A stretch of 64,000 bases of DNA from Gari tellinella (GCA_922989275.2 OV277867.1:7750001-7814000), one strand, 5' to 3'. Counted from the first letter of the stretch, positions 52,688-63,457 are shown. The notes: generated by a model from the sequence alone, not told the origin. Numbers and translations: made by a program.

Positions 52688-53094
52688 CCCATTACCCCAT
52701 AGCATGTTTCTAGTTTTAAAGACAGGTGACCACTTAAAGCAGACTGAAAGTAAAGCAGAATGCTTTAAGCTTCAATCAATTTATTCCTCAACTTAACTCT
52801 TTTCTCCCTGAAACTTGAAATGGACAATTCCAGAATCCATTTTAGTCTAGTCCATTTCTGACTTTTAAGGGTTGTTTTTGTCAATGTTTGGCATTATGAC
52901 AAACAGTGAAGACCCTGATCAGAGGGCTCCTTTCGGAGCCCTCTGATCTGGGTCTTCACTGTTTGCACAGAACAATTTTACTATTCACATATACATTGTT
53001 TGAAAATAACGCCTATATGCGGGACTAGGGTTCAAAGGGTTAAGTGGTCACATATCTTCAAAACAAGAAACAGGCTATTGGGTACTGTAATGGG
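52688..53094. mobile_element. TTAA-A MITE split by D
   Basis: CCCATTACCCCATAGC at left and ATTGGGTACTGTAATGGG at right. A's hairpin was already collapsed (GAATGCTTTAAGC) before D entered at CAACTTAA. Confidence 0.78.
52797..53039. mobile_element. TTAA-D MITE, 243 bp, reverse
   Basis: TTAA 52793-52796 and 53040-53043. Tip GGGCTCCTTTCGGAGCCC, T-T mismatch at arm position 17. Confidence 0.88.
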
Positions 53095-53216
53095 TTAAGT
53101 TCCATCTGAAAAGATATTAGAAATACCTGTTATATTAATTTTCATGTTCAAGACTAGTATATGAACAATTACAAGCATAAAAAGGTGAATTAATGGGATA
53201 TAGCCTATTAGGATTC

Positions 53217-53676
53217 ACCCATTACCCCACAGCCTGCTTCTAGTTTTGAAAATAGGTGGTCACTTTAAAGCAGGTTGAAACTTGAAAGTAAAGCAGAATG
53301 AGTCTTTAAGGGCATTCTGGTTTAGTTACAATCTTCTAGGATATAGAAAATATTTCATATAGGAACTATTTTACTCATTCAAGGAATATATTAACCCTTT
53401 ACCTGATAGCCTAGTTATAATATTGAAGATAGGTGACTACTTAAAGCAGGTTGAAAGTAAAGCAGAATGCGCCCTAAGGCGCATTCTGCTTTACTTTCAG
53501 CCTGCTTTAAGCTATCATGTTCTCGAATATAGAAACTATTTTCTGTAATATATATTCATGACTGATAAAATTGGAATTATTTTCTTCAGCGGATGAATAA
53601 ATCATATTCGCTAAAAGTCGCTTCTATAGGGAAAAGGGTTAAAGGCGTAAAAAGGTGTATTTATGGGGTAAATGGG
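53217..53676. mobile_element. TTAA-A MITE split by another A
   Basis: CCCATTACCCCACAGCC at left and GGGGTAAATGGG at right. Interrupted at its GAATAAATTAAAGG site. The hairpin is heavily altered. Confidence 0.72.
53395..53638. mobile_element. TTAA-A MITE (CCCTTT type), 244 bp
   Basis: TTAA 53391-53394 and 53639-53642. Tip AATGCGCCCTAAGGCGCATT. Confidence 0.88.
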
Positions 53677-54182
53677 TTAAATGTCCTTATAATGACGTCT
53701 GTTTGCTCATTTGATGGGTAAACACATGTTTGTCTGGATCCATAGATTACACAATCTACTACTGTCTAGATCAAGGCCGTGATAAAATACTCCACACTAC
53801 TCTGACTTAAATCAAAATACCATAGTGCGATAAAATATTCCAGAGAGGGAATTAAGATGATATAGAATTTTATATAAATCAAAATAAATAGGATTTTTAA
53901 CCTTTTGCCTGCAAATTGAGACGTTTTACTAGAATTTACAAACAGGTTGGATTCAGATCGGATACTGAGTAATGCGACGTCTGATCAGGATTCAAACAGT
54001 TTCAGAGACTGATCATATATATATTTTTAACCCTTTACTCAATAGAATTTTTACACCTTAAAACTATTCCACCACTAAAGAAAATAGTTCAAATTATATG
54101 TATCATAAGGAATAATTGTTTTCCTTATTTTATAGCCATTGTAACAGTTCAAATGACAGATATTCATAGTTGACCGAGTTTA

Positions 54183-54420
54183 ACCCTTTCCCCATAGAAG
54201 TGTTTTAGCACATTTAATTTATTCCTCCTATGAAGAAAATAGGACCAATTTATACAGTTATGTGTACCATAAGAAATATGTTCTATATCCAAGCGGATGG
54301 TAGCTAAAAGCAGGCTGAGAGTAAAGCAGAATGTGCCTTAAGGCACATTCTGCTTTACTTTCAACCTGCTTTAAGTGGTCACCTGTCTTCAAAACTAGAA
54401 ACAGGCTATGGGGTAAAGGG
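54183..54420. mobile_element. TTAA-A MITE at the E insertion site
   Basis: CCCTTTCCCCATAGAAG start and GGGGTAAAGGG end. Tip GTG/CAC. Followed directly by ACCCTATG of an E right half (about 54424-54529, ending TGGAGCCCTA), so it entered E's TTTAAACCC. Confidence 0.8.
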
Positions 54421-54423
54421 TAA

Positions 54424-54529
54424 AACCCTATGACGTCGAAGAGACTATTCTAATGAGTAGTCACACCATAGGACATGTTCCTACATGAGTGAGAAAATGT
54501 TTGATTCTCTCTCATCTTGGAGCCCTAGT
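54424..54529. mobile_element. hAT-E right half
   Basis: ACCCTATGACGTCGAAGAGAC through TTGGAGCCCTA. The left half of E is not found before the A element. Confidence 0.6.
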
Positions 54530-54826
54530 TTTATTCATGTATATTTGGCAGGAGAAAGGATAGAATAGAATATTGTTTTATCAGACTGGTAGCTCTAGGT
54601 AAGAGGCGAATAAACTGAAGATAAATGTACCCCTGGGAGTTACAACCTTTGTCTGCCATTACCAACGGCGCTATATGTCAACAACAGAGAAAACAACAAC
54701 AACTATCATACGACTGAAAGTTTCATGTAATAAGTTCTCAAAGACGTAAGCTGCTCTGTCTTTTACTAAAATTGTCAAACCTTTGTGGAGTGACAACTAA
54801 AATCACATTAATTTAACCCTTTACCT

Positions 54827-55064
54827 CATAACCTGTTTCTAGTATTGAAAATAGTTGACCACTAAAAGCAGGTTGAAAGTAAATCAGAATGTGCCTTAAG
54901 GCACATTCTGCTTTACTTTCAGCCTGCTTTAATTTAAGCTACCATCTGCTAATATATAGAATATATTTGTTATGGTACATAATACTGGCTGTAAAATTGG
55001 AAGTATTTTCTTCAATGGAGGAATAAACAAAAGGTATAAAAAGGCGTATTTATGCGGGAATGGG
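54827..55064. mobile_element. TTAA-A MITE
   Basis: TTAA 54823-54826 and 55065-55068. CCCTTTACCTCATAACC and GGGAATGGG ends. Tip GTG/CAC. Confidence 0.83.
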
Positions 55065-55146
55065 TTAAGCAAGTGTTTTATAATGTACTCTGTCTGTTCA
55101 TTCATCTGTCTGTCAATAGTTTTGGTGAAATGTTTAGAATAAAGGG

Positions 55147-55290
55147 TTAAATCTCTGCATGCTATAGTGACCAATCCATGATTACCTCAAACTTCAAAAA
55201 GTTTGGATCCAAATTTTGCAATTGCTAGTGTCGAATCAGTGATTACCTTTGCAAAAAGTTTGGATCCAGATGAGATTCAAACCTGTGGGT
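55147..55290. mobile_element. two TTAA-C fragments
   Basis: ATCTCTGCATGCTA and two separate AAAAAGTTTGGATCCA arms, with no complete hairpin. Confidence 0.45.
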
Positions 55291-55505
55291 AAATAGCTAT
55301 TTATATCTGATGTTTATTATATGTGACATAACCCAACAATAAATAAAGTTTGTATCTGTAGGGAAACTGTTTGACATCTTACTAGGAGTTTTCTATTTTC
55401 TTTTGATATACAAATCTCAATGACATTTGCACAACCTTATTTGTTTTGTTTTTCTTCCGAGTTTTTTGTTCCACTGCGCCATCTGGTTGTCAGTGTCTTC
55501 AATGA

Positions 55506-55703
55506 TAAACTTTGCATGCTGGGTAACTTCGCAACATTTGCCGTCTGCTACTGGTCTAAAAATAGATGCTTCAAAAATTTATTTTCTAACCAGAGTAAGA
55601 GTGGCAAACAGTTTGGATCCTGCTGAGACGCCGCGTTACGCGGCGTCTCATCAGGATTCAAACTGTTTGCAAAGGTTACCATGGTTTCAAGGTTAGCATG
55701 CTA
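55506..55703. mobile_element. TTAA-C MITE, flanks lost
   Basis: ACTTTGCATGCTGGG to TTAGCATGCTAAG. Core CAAACAGTTTGGATCC, tip CGCCGCGTTACGCGGCG. Flanking TTAA not preserved. Confidence 0.75.
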
Positions 55704-55854
55704 AGATTTTGAATCCCAGAATGCAAACAGGTGCATGCAGACATACTGCAGGAAACTGGGAAAATGTCACAGGTAGTTCTTAGATGCATCTCAGGGTAAT
55801 TATCTGATTAACCCTTTATTTTATACCTTTTTGTAACTTTTTGTCATTGTTTAA

Positions 55855-55955
55855 CCCATTTCTCCATAACCCATTTCTTGTCTTAAAGACAGGTGACAAC
55901 TTAAAGCTGGTTGAAAGTAAAGCAGAATGTGCCTTAAGGCCTGCTTTAAGCTACC
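55855..55955. mobile_element. TTAA-A fragment
   Basis: TTAACCCATTTCTCCATAACC, AAAGCTGGTTGAAAG and tip GTGCCTTAAGG joined directly to CCTGCTTTAAGC, so half the palindrome is deleted. Confidence 0.6.
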
Positions 55956-56222
55956 ATCAAATCTGACCAATCAAATTGAGAATGATCAGAACTTTAAACG
56001 CTTTTTACCTTGAACGCAGGTGGATGTGTGTGAGGAATTATTATAATTATACCATTATTATGTAAATAGGTTGCTATTATTAACGGACAATTGTTAAAAA
56101 CTCTCTTGCTAAAATATCAACTGTTCCACAACTGTTTTTATTTAGTTTTATTTCAATTTAAAATTCATACAATCATTTTATCTCACAGAATTGTAATTTT
56201 GCAGAACTTCTGCAGACATTCA

Positions 56223-56415
56223 CAGGGCTCCAGATAAGAGGTAGTTATTTCAACAAATCAAACGTTTTCTCACTCATTTCAGCACCAAATCCTATGGTGT
56301 CACTACTCATTAGAATCGTCTCTTCGAGACGATTCTAATGAGTAGTGACACCATAGGGTTTAATTGAGAAATAAAGATTTTAGTCTTTGAAAAACTCCCA
56401 TTATCTGGAGCCCTG
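56223..56415. mobile_element. hAT-E MITE, 193 bp, reverse
   Basis: CAGGGCTCCAGATAAG to TATCTGGAGCCCTG, exact 6-bp duplication CATTCA (56217-56222, 56416-56421). Core fully paired. Confidence 0.92.
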
Positions 56416-56574
56416 CATTCACATTCAACTTGAGTACTGAACAAGTTTGCTGTAGGTAGTTCCAGCGATTAAGGCAAAAGGAGTGACATATTTTGCATAA
56501 ACACAGTACATTGGATAATAACGAACTACAACATTAATACGCCTCTTTATGCTTCTAATTATTGCTACTTTTAG

Positions 56575-56792
56575 CTCTTTGCATGCTGGGTAATTTTTTC
56601 GTCTGCAACAATTGTCGTCTGCTTTTGTTCTAAAATTATAAGTTTTTAAAATTTCTTTTTAAATTCAAGGTCAGAATGGTAAACAGTTTGGATCCTGATG
56701 AGACGCCGCATTACGCGGCGTCTCATCTGGATCCAAACTGTTTGCAAAGGTTATGACTGTGGCAGCTATATTCGCCGCTAGCGTGCAAAGAG
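56575..56792. mobile_element. TTAA-C MITE
   Basis: The left target is mutated (TTAG); the right TTAA is at 56793-56796. Tip CGCCGCATTACGCGGCG, T-T mismatch at arm position 17. Confidence 0.83.
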
Positions 56793-56796
56793 TTAA

Positions 56797-56938
56797 CTCT
56801 CTGCATGCTAGCAATGGATATGTCCCACTGTGATTACCTTTTCATACACTCTGACCTTGTTTTGAAAGAAAGTTCTATTTTCAGAACAGTAGCAGACAAC
56901 AATTGTTGCAGACGAAAAAACTAACCAGCATGCAAAGA
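56797..56938. mobile_element. TTAA-C MITE lacking its hairpin core
   Basis: Shares the TTAA at 56793-56796. CTCTCTGCATGCTAGC to CAGCATGCAAAGAG is otherwise standard C, but the CAAACAG palindrome is absent: GATTACCTTTTCAT runs straight into ACACTCTGACC. Confidence 0.75.
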
Positions 56939-57101
56939 GCTAAGGAAAGGGGTAAGTCCTGCAAAAAGCACAGAAGGAATTTCCACACTATAATTCTAGA
57001 CAGTAGTTCAAACTTTTAAGAAGCATTCTGCTTTTCTTTCAACCTTCTTTGAGTGGTCATCTACCTTCAAAACTAGAAATAGGCTGTGAGTTATGATTTA
57101 A

Positions 57102-57382
57102 AGACATCTCCTGACATAACGACGCCTGGCCAGACAATTTCCTTGCAAAAAGCATGGGTCTTGTGCATATTGAACCAATTGAAGCGTCTTATGTGAGACC
57201 CAACCTTTATATTTTATAGTTTGGTTTGAACTAACCATTGAAAATCACTAGAGCTTGAGTAAAATCTGGGCCTCACCAGGTAAACTGAGATTAGTATACC
57301 CACTTGCAGCATTAGATGCATGCTTTTTCTCACCTATCCAGGCTAATGGGGGGTAGTCCATCAATGGACTGAGGTAAAGTCT
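57102..57382. mobile_element. TTAA-Q MITE
   Basis: TTAA 57098-57101 and 57383-57386. Starts AGACATCTCCTGAC and ends TAAAGT-CT like the copy at 15061. A CACCTATCCAGGC stretch is present here but missing there. Confidence 0.7.
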
Positions 57383-57386
57383 TTAA

Positions 57387-57790
57387 CAAAGAACCACAAG
57401 ACTGTACGTTGTTGTTCTGGAACATTTTTCTGAGATGATTGATACAATTATCAAGAGTTTTAACTGAAAGTTAGTCAAAACCGACACTAGAATGCTAAAC
57501 ACGCCACTAACGGCTCAAAGTGAAGTACAATTACGTCAATCAACTGACTTTGTGGTAGCCCATTAAAGAATGTAGCATGTTGTTTAACCGCCAGCCCTAC
57601 CACCTATACCCCTGTATACCCTCGTACTACACTTAAAACATTAATTATAAATTGTATTTTTGCCAGGTTCAAAGATTGATGCCAGAAACATCAAACCTAA
57701 TGAACTTTGCCTAATGAACCAAATGTCCGAAAATACCAAACCTCTTTGTAGGGGAAGTTTTATAATTTATACCAAAACAATTCATCATAT
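57387..57790. other. no recognised feature
   Basis: No repeat ends or gene-like frame seen. Confidence 0.45.
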
Positions 57791-57793
57791 ATA

Positions 57794-57937
57794 CAGTGGA
57801 GAATACGTTATTATTTCACTTTTAAACCCAAAGCACTAAAATGTAGAAAAGTACAACTTTTGGACAATTCTGATTATTCATGTTTACCTTGGTGGCAAAC
57901 AGTTTGGAGCCTGATCAGATGCTGGGTTACCGGGACA
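57794..57937. mobile_element. TA-G half element
   Basis: TA then CAGTGGAGAATACG, through CAAACAGTTTGGAGCCTGATC and GCTGGGTTACC. It breaks at the hairpin tip and joins A-like sequence. Confidence 0.65.
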
Positions 57938-58119
57938 CTTTATAAAGTCATGAAAATGTCCCATAAGAAGCATTTCTTTTATTGTAGCAGATGATAGCTT
58001 AAAGTATGCTGAATATTCTGTAACAGAACAGAAGAGAACACAACTTTATTTCTTCTCAGGCATGGCTATATGCAGCATGAGGTAACAGAGCAATCTGTTT
58101 TACTTTCAGTCTGCTTTAA

Positions 58120-59583
58120 CCCATTACCCTATAAATACGCCTTTTAACATATTAAATTCATTCCTCCTCTGAAGAAAATAGTTCCAATTTAAACAGTTAT
58201 GACTACGAGGGCTGTCCCAAAACAACGTGGACAACTATTTTTTTTCAAGAACCCGACGTATTATTTCTATGATTTTACTACTGATGCTATTTCAAACATT
58301 TTCACATTTGTAGAATAAAGAATGAGGTTCATTTACAAACTTGACCCTTATTTATTAGCAAATATTATTTGCTGGTTAGATTGTGCGGCGCACGCAAAAA
58401 TCTAACAGGTAGATTTAAAGGTGTGCATCTTTCAACCTCCTACAATGCAACTTTGAGCTTGAATTTGCGCGAAATTGCGTCATGAACGTTGACGTTGCTA
58501 TATGTGACGTCATCCTGGAAAATATCATTAACGTAGCGGTATTTTGAAAACATCTATAGAGTTATCGCGAATTGTACCGTGTTCTGAAAACGCTAGAAAT
58601 GACGACGTCAAAGGAAAGTGCGGCGCAGCAAAAATGTTATAGAATAAACAACTACAATCAACAGAAAAGTATAAATCAGCATCTTGTTCTCTGATCTCCA
58701 AACAGCATAAGCGTTTTTCAGAAGGATGGGTTGAAATTTTGTTTACAAAGACTATGAAATGAAGGCTTCATTGAAGAAAAACGTGAGGAGCGTCATCAAT
58801 GGTGATCAGTATCTTGCGGTGATAACAATTGTTGAAATTGTCGGGGTCACAACTCGTCTTTACATCGGAGTTTGCTTGAGAAACTAAACATCTCGAGAGG
58901 CTATACTAGGTGGATGTCTCGCTTGCTAAGTGCAGAAAAAAAGAAAAGACATGTCTAGGTTTGCAACGGTATGCGAGAGATCAGGCATTTCTCAACAAAT
59001 CCATCGCACCGATCTCTTGCATGCCGTATTGCGATACGAAAGAAGCGACCAGAGGGTTCATTGACAACCTTGAATTTCAAGTTGAAAGGATCATATTCCA
59101 CCAGGATAACGTTCGGTGCCACAGTTCCTAGTATACACAATTCAAAATTGCCGTGGTGGGAATGCATCGCTCATCACGGCGAATATGTTGAAAAAGAGTA
59201 ACGTTGACGTCGATAACGTCATTACGTAACTATAGTGTGCACCGGGATTGCACGGGTAGGGTGTTTCAAACTACTCTGTGCTAGCCAGTTTTTACGATAG
59301 TGCGTTAAAAATTCACACATGCTTACTTAATCCCTATGTTTATAAACCCTGACGAGCGTTTGTCTCTGCTGTTATAAATAACAATTTTATTACGAAAGTC
59401 TACGATGTTTTGGGACAACCCCTGTATATACCAATAGAAATATTTTCTATATTCCTACACATGGTGGCTTAAAGCAGGCTGAAAGTAAAGCATAATGCAC
59501 CTTAGGCACATTCTGCTTTACTTTCCACCTACTTTAAGTGGTCACCTGTCTTCAAAACTAGAAACAGGCTATGGGGTAATGGG
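58120..59583. mobile_element. TTAA-A MITE split by mariner
   Basis: CCCATTACCCTATAAATACG at left and GGGGTAATGGG plus TTAA (59584-59587) at right. The mariner sits at a TA in A's CATGAATATG-type segment. Confidence 0.8.
58206..59424 (+). mobile_element. decayed mariner-family transposon
   Basis: TA target sites (58204-58205, 59425-59426). The ends CGAGGGCTGTCCCAAAAC and GTTTTGGGACAACCCCTG are inverted repeats. Fragments of a transposase are readable on the plus strand: about 58877-58955 gives NISRGYTRWMSRLL then KKKRHV and a stop, which fits the linker region of mariner transposases. After a frameshift, FHQDNVRCH (about 59094-59120) fits the second catalytic Asp motif (HDN). The first Asp region and C-terminal part are not recognisable, and stops and deletions are present, so it is inactive. 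The 1219 bp length is near the usual 1.3 kb. Confidence 0.75.
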
Positions 59584-59709
59584 TTAAGTAACCATCTGTC
59601 TTCAATACTTATTTAAAGCAAGTTATTGGGGGAAAAGGTTCAGACCATGTTCAAGCCTTATATTATATGACATACCATGGTGTACAACTATTTCTTTCGC
59701 TTTTATTAA

Positions 59710-59915
59710 CCCTTAGCCCGCCAAATAAATTGTCCTCTGCTATATTTCACGTCTGCTTCAAGTTTCAAAGTGCTTCAAAATTGCGCATAATTGCTGAAAA
59801 GGTTGTCCGAGTGTCAAACAGCTTGGATCCAGATGAGACGCCGAGTTACTCGGCGTCTCATCCGGATCCAAGCTGTTTGCATATGGAGTTATAGTCGTGA
59901 GTGGCAGGCTAAGGG
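59710..59915. mobile_element. TTAA-B MITE, 206 bp
   Basis: TTAA 59706-59709 and 59916-59919. Stem nearly perfect with one mismatch (CCAGATGAG against CTCATCCGG). Confidence 0.9.
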
Positions 59916-60086
59916 TTAATTTTTCAGTCCAAGTAGCTTGACAGCACATCAGATGATCCAAGCAAGGCCAAATAAACATTTAAATATAACTAAATGCAAA
60001 TGCAATCAAAAGAAATGTAGAAGATGACAATTTTTTTAAAAGTGTTATTGTTTATTTTTATCCGAGTCGCAAACAGTTAGCAGCCT

Positions 60087-60329
60087 GGGTTCCGTTTCAT
60101 AAAACTTCTTACGACGAATGCTGTCATAAGTCAGATTATAAAAATCTCAATTATTATTTATTTCTCCATCTAATTCTGTCTTGTGACATCTCTTTGGAAT
60201 CATCTTGAAAAGACGATTCCAAAGAGATGTCACAAGACAGGATTAGATAGGGAAATCAGAAATTAAATGCATTTTAAAGTTTTGACTTACGACCGATTTT
60301 GTCGTACAAAGTTTTATGAAACGGGCCCC
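60087..60329. mobile_element. H MITE
   Basis: GGGTTCCGTTTCATAAAAC at left and TTTATGAAACGGGCCCC at right. Hairpin CATCTCTTTGGAATCATC/GACGATTCCAAAGAGATG. Confidence 0.8.
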
Positions 60330-60515
60330 TGATCAGGTCATCCTGTGATTTGGGTCCAACTGTTTCTAATGGACACAATGATTTTACCACAAACCTGTTT
60401 ATCAGGAGCGAATAATGTCTACTACCCTGTATAATGAGATATTATTATTATTATTATTATACCAGATTTATAATATAAGAACCATATCTAGCTGACATCA
60501 TTTATTCAGTATTAA

Positions 60516-60760
60516 CCCTTTACCTGATAGCATTATTTCTAGTATTGAAGATATGTGACTACTTAAAGCAGGTTGAAAGTAAAGCAGAATGCGCCCTAAG
60601 GCGCATTCTGCTTTACTTTCAGCCTGCTTTAAGCTATTATCTGCTAGAATAAGGAAAGTATTAAATATGACACATATTCATTAGGGTATAATTTGGAACT
60701 ATTTTCTTCAGCGGATGAATAAAATGAATGTGCTAAAAGTCGCTTCTATAAGGGAAAGGG
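60516..60760. mobile_element. TTAA-A MITE (CCCTTT type)
   Basis: TTAA 60512-60515 and 60761-60764. CCCTTTACCTGATAGC and AAGGGAAAGGG ends. Tip AATGCGCCCTAAGGCGCATT. Confidence 0.88.
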
Positions 60761-60774
60761 TTAAAACAGTTAGC

Positions 60775-61049
60775 TCTTTGAGTGCTACGTAATTATTTCC
60801 TTCTCAACAATTATTGTCTGCTACTGTTCTAAATATAGAATTATAGATTATTATAAATTATAAACGTTTTATAGAATATAATGTAGATATATAAATAATA
60901 AATATAGAATTTTCAATCATTCTTCTCAAACAAGGTCAGAGTGTCAAACAGTTTTGATCCTGATGAAATGCAGCATCATGCTGCATCTCATCAGGGTCTA
61001 AACTGTTTGCAATTGTTATGATTTAACCACTATAAGCATGCTAAAAGTT
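60775..61049. mobile_element. degenerate TTAA-C MITE with AT insertion
   Basis: CTCTTTGAGTGCTACG at left. An extra TATAGATTATTATAAATTAT-rich stretch expands the left half. Core CAAACAGTTTTGATCC with tip AATGCAGCATCATGCTGCAT. The right end decays near AAGCATGC. Confidence 0.65.
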
Positions 61050-61244
61050 GAAATATTCTTTCAGCCCACTCTTTCTAACTTTTCCCTAAAGACTGAACGC
61101 TATAAATTGTGAAATCGTGCTGAAACAAAGAAACAATAAGTCTCGTTTATTCCCCAGTGGCTGATCAAAATCCAATCAGAAGAGAGAAATGCGAGACTGT
61201 GAAATTAGTTAGCTTTGTCAGCATGAACTACGACAGTTAAAACA

Positions 61245-63455
61245 GTGATTGCTGTCTACAGGCAAGTCTCAGACTGTAAAAAACTTTCCTGCATAGCCAT
61301 TGCTGTCTACAAGCAAGTCTCATACTGTTAAAGCTTTCCACCTTTCCTGCAAGCAAGTCTCATAGCCATTGCTGTCTACAGGCAAGTCTCATACTGTTAA
61401 AACTTTCCTGCACAACCATTGCTGTCTACAAGCAGGTTTCATAATGTTAAACCTTTCCTGCACAACCATTGCTGTCTATAAGCAGGTTTCATCCTGTTCA
61501 ACCTTTCCTGCATAACCATTGCTGTCTACAAGCAGGTTTCATAATGTTAAACCTTTCCTGCACAACAATTGCTGTCTATAAGCAGGTTTCATCCTGTTCA
61601 ACCTTTCCTGCATAACCATTGCTGTCTATAAGCAGGTTTCATAATGTTAAACCTTTCCTGCATAACCATTGCTGTCTATAAGCAGGTTTCATAATGTTCA
61701 ACCTTTCCTGCACAACCATTGCTGTCTATAAGCAGGTTTCATACTGTTCAAACTTTCCTGCATAACCAGTGCTGTCTATAAGCAGGTTTCATACTGTTCA
61801 ACCTTTCCTGCATAACAATTGCTGTCTATAAGCAGGTTTCATAATGTTAAACCTTTCCTGCACAACCATTGCTGTCTATAAGCAGGTTTCATACTGTTCA
61901 ACCTTTCCTGCACAACCATTGCTGTCTATAAGCAGGTTTCATAATGTTCAACCTTTCCTGCATAACCATTGCTGTCTATAAGCAGGTTTCATACTGTTCA
62001 ACCTTTCCTGCATAACCATTGCTGTCTATAAGCAGGTTTCATAATGTTCAACCTTTCCTGCACAACCAGTGCTGTCTATAAGCAGGTTTCATAATGTTAA
62101 ACCTTTCCTGCACAACCAGTGCTGTCTATAAGCAGGTTTCATAATGTTCAACCTTTCCTGCACAACCAGTGCTGTCTATAAGCAGGTTTCATAATGTTAA
62201 ACCTTTCCTGCACAACCATTGCTGTCTATAAGCAGGTTTCATACTGTTAAACCTTTCCTGCACAATCATTGCTGTCTATAAGCAGGTTTCATACTGTTCA
62301 ACCTTTCCTGCATAACCAGTGCTGTCTATAAGCAGGTTTCATACTGTTAAACTTTTCCTGCATAACCATTGCTGTCTATAAGCAGGTTTCATAATGTTAA
62401 ACCTTTCCTGCACAACCATTGCTGTCTATAAGCAGGTTTCATACTGTTAAACCTTTCCTGCATAACCATTACTGTCTATAAGCAGGTTTCATAATGTTAA
62501 ACCTTTCCTGCACAACCATTGCTGTCTATAAGCAGGTTTCATAATGTTAAACCTTTCCTGCATAACCATTGCTGTCTACAAGCAGGTTTCATACTGTTCA
62601 ACCTTTCCTGCATAGCCATTGCTGACTACAAGCAAGTCTCATACTGTTAAACCTTTCCTGCATAGCCATTGCAGTCTGCAGGCAAGTTTCATACTGTTAA
62701 ACCTATCCTGCATAGTCATTGCTGTCTACAAGTAAATCTCATACTATTAAACCTTTCCTGCATAGCCATTGCGGACTACAAGCAAATCTCATACTATTAA
62801 ACCTTTTCTGTATAGCCATTGCTGTCGACAGGCAAGTCTAATACTGTTTAACCTTTCCTGCATAGCCATTGCTGTCTACAGGCAAGTCTCATAATTTTCA
62901 ACCTTTCCTGCATAGCCATTGCTGACTACAAGCAAGTCTCATACTGTTAAACCTTTCCTGCATAGCCTTTGCGGACTACAAGCAAATCACATACTGTTAA
63001 ACCTTTCCTGCATAGCCTTTGCGGACTACAAGCAAGTCTCATACTGTTAAACCTTTCCTGCATAGCCATTGCTGTCTACAGGCAAGTCTCATAATTTTCA
63101 ACCTTTCCTGCATAGCCATTGCTGACTACAAGCAAGTCTCATACTGTTAAACCTTTCCTGCATAGCCATTGCTGACTACAAGCAAGTCTCATACTGTTAA
63201 ACCTTTCCTGCATAGCCATTGCTGACTACAAGCAAGTCGCATACTGTTAAACCTTTCCTGCATAGCCTTTGCGGACTACAAGCAAGTCTCATACTGTTAA
63301 ACCTTTCCTATATAGCCATTGCTGTCTACAAGCAAATCTCATAATGTTAAACCTTTCCTGCATAGCCATTGCTGTCTACAGGCAAGTCTCATACTATCAA
63401 ACCTTTCCTGCATAGCCATTGCTGTCTAAAAGCAAGTCTCATATCGATCAACCTT
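61245..63455. repeat. 50-bp satellite array, ~44 copies
   Basis: The 50-bp period is almost constant (ACCTTTCCTG recurs every 50 bases). Central copies (about 61430-62600) carry CACAACCATTGCTGTCTATA and AGCAGGTTTCAT. Edge copies carry CATAGCCATTGCTG and CTACAAGCAAGTCTCAT. No open frame persists. Confidence 0.92.
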
Positions 63456-63457
63456 TT

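Noticed and set aside
61245..63455. CRISPR array
   Set aside because: Period of 50 bp is fully occupied by the repeat itself, with no variable spacers or cas genes, in a eukaryotic context. It is a satellite.
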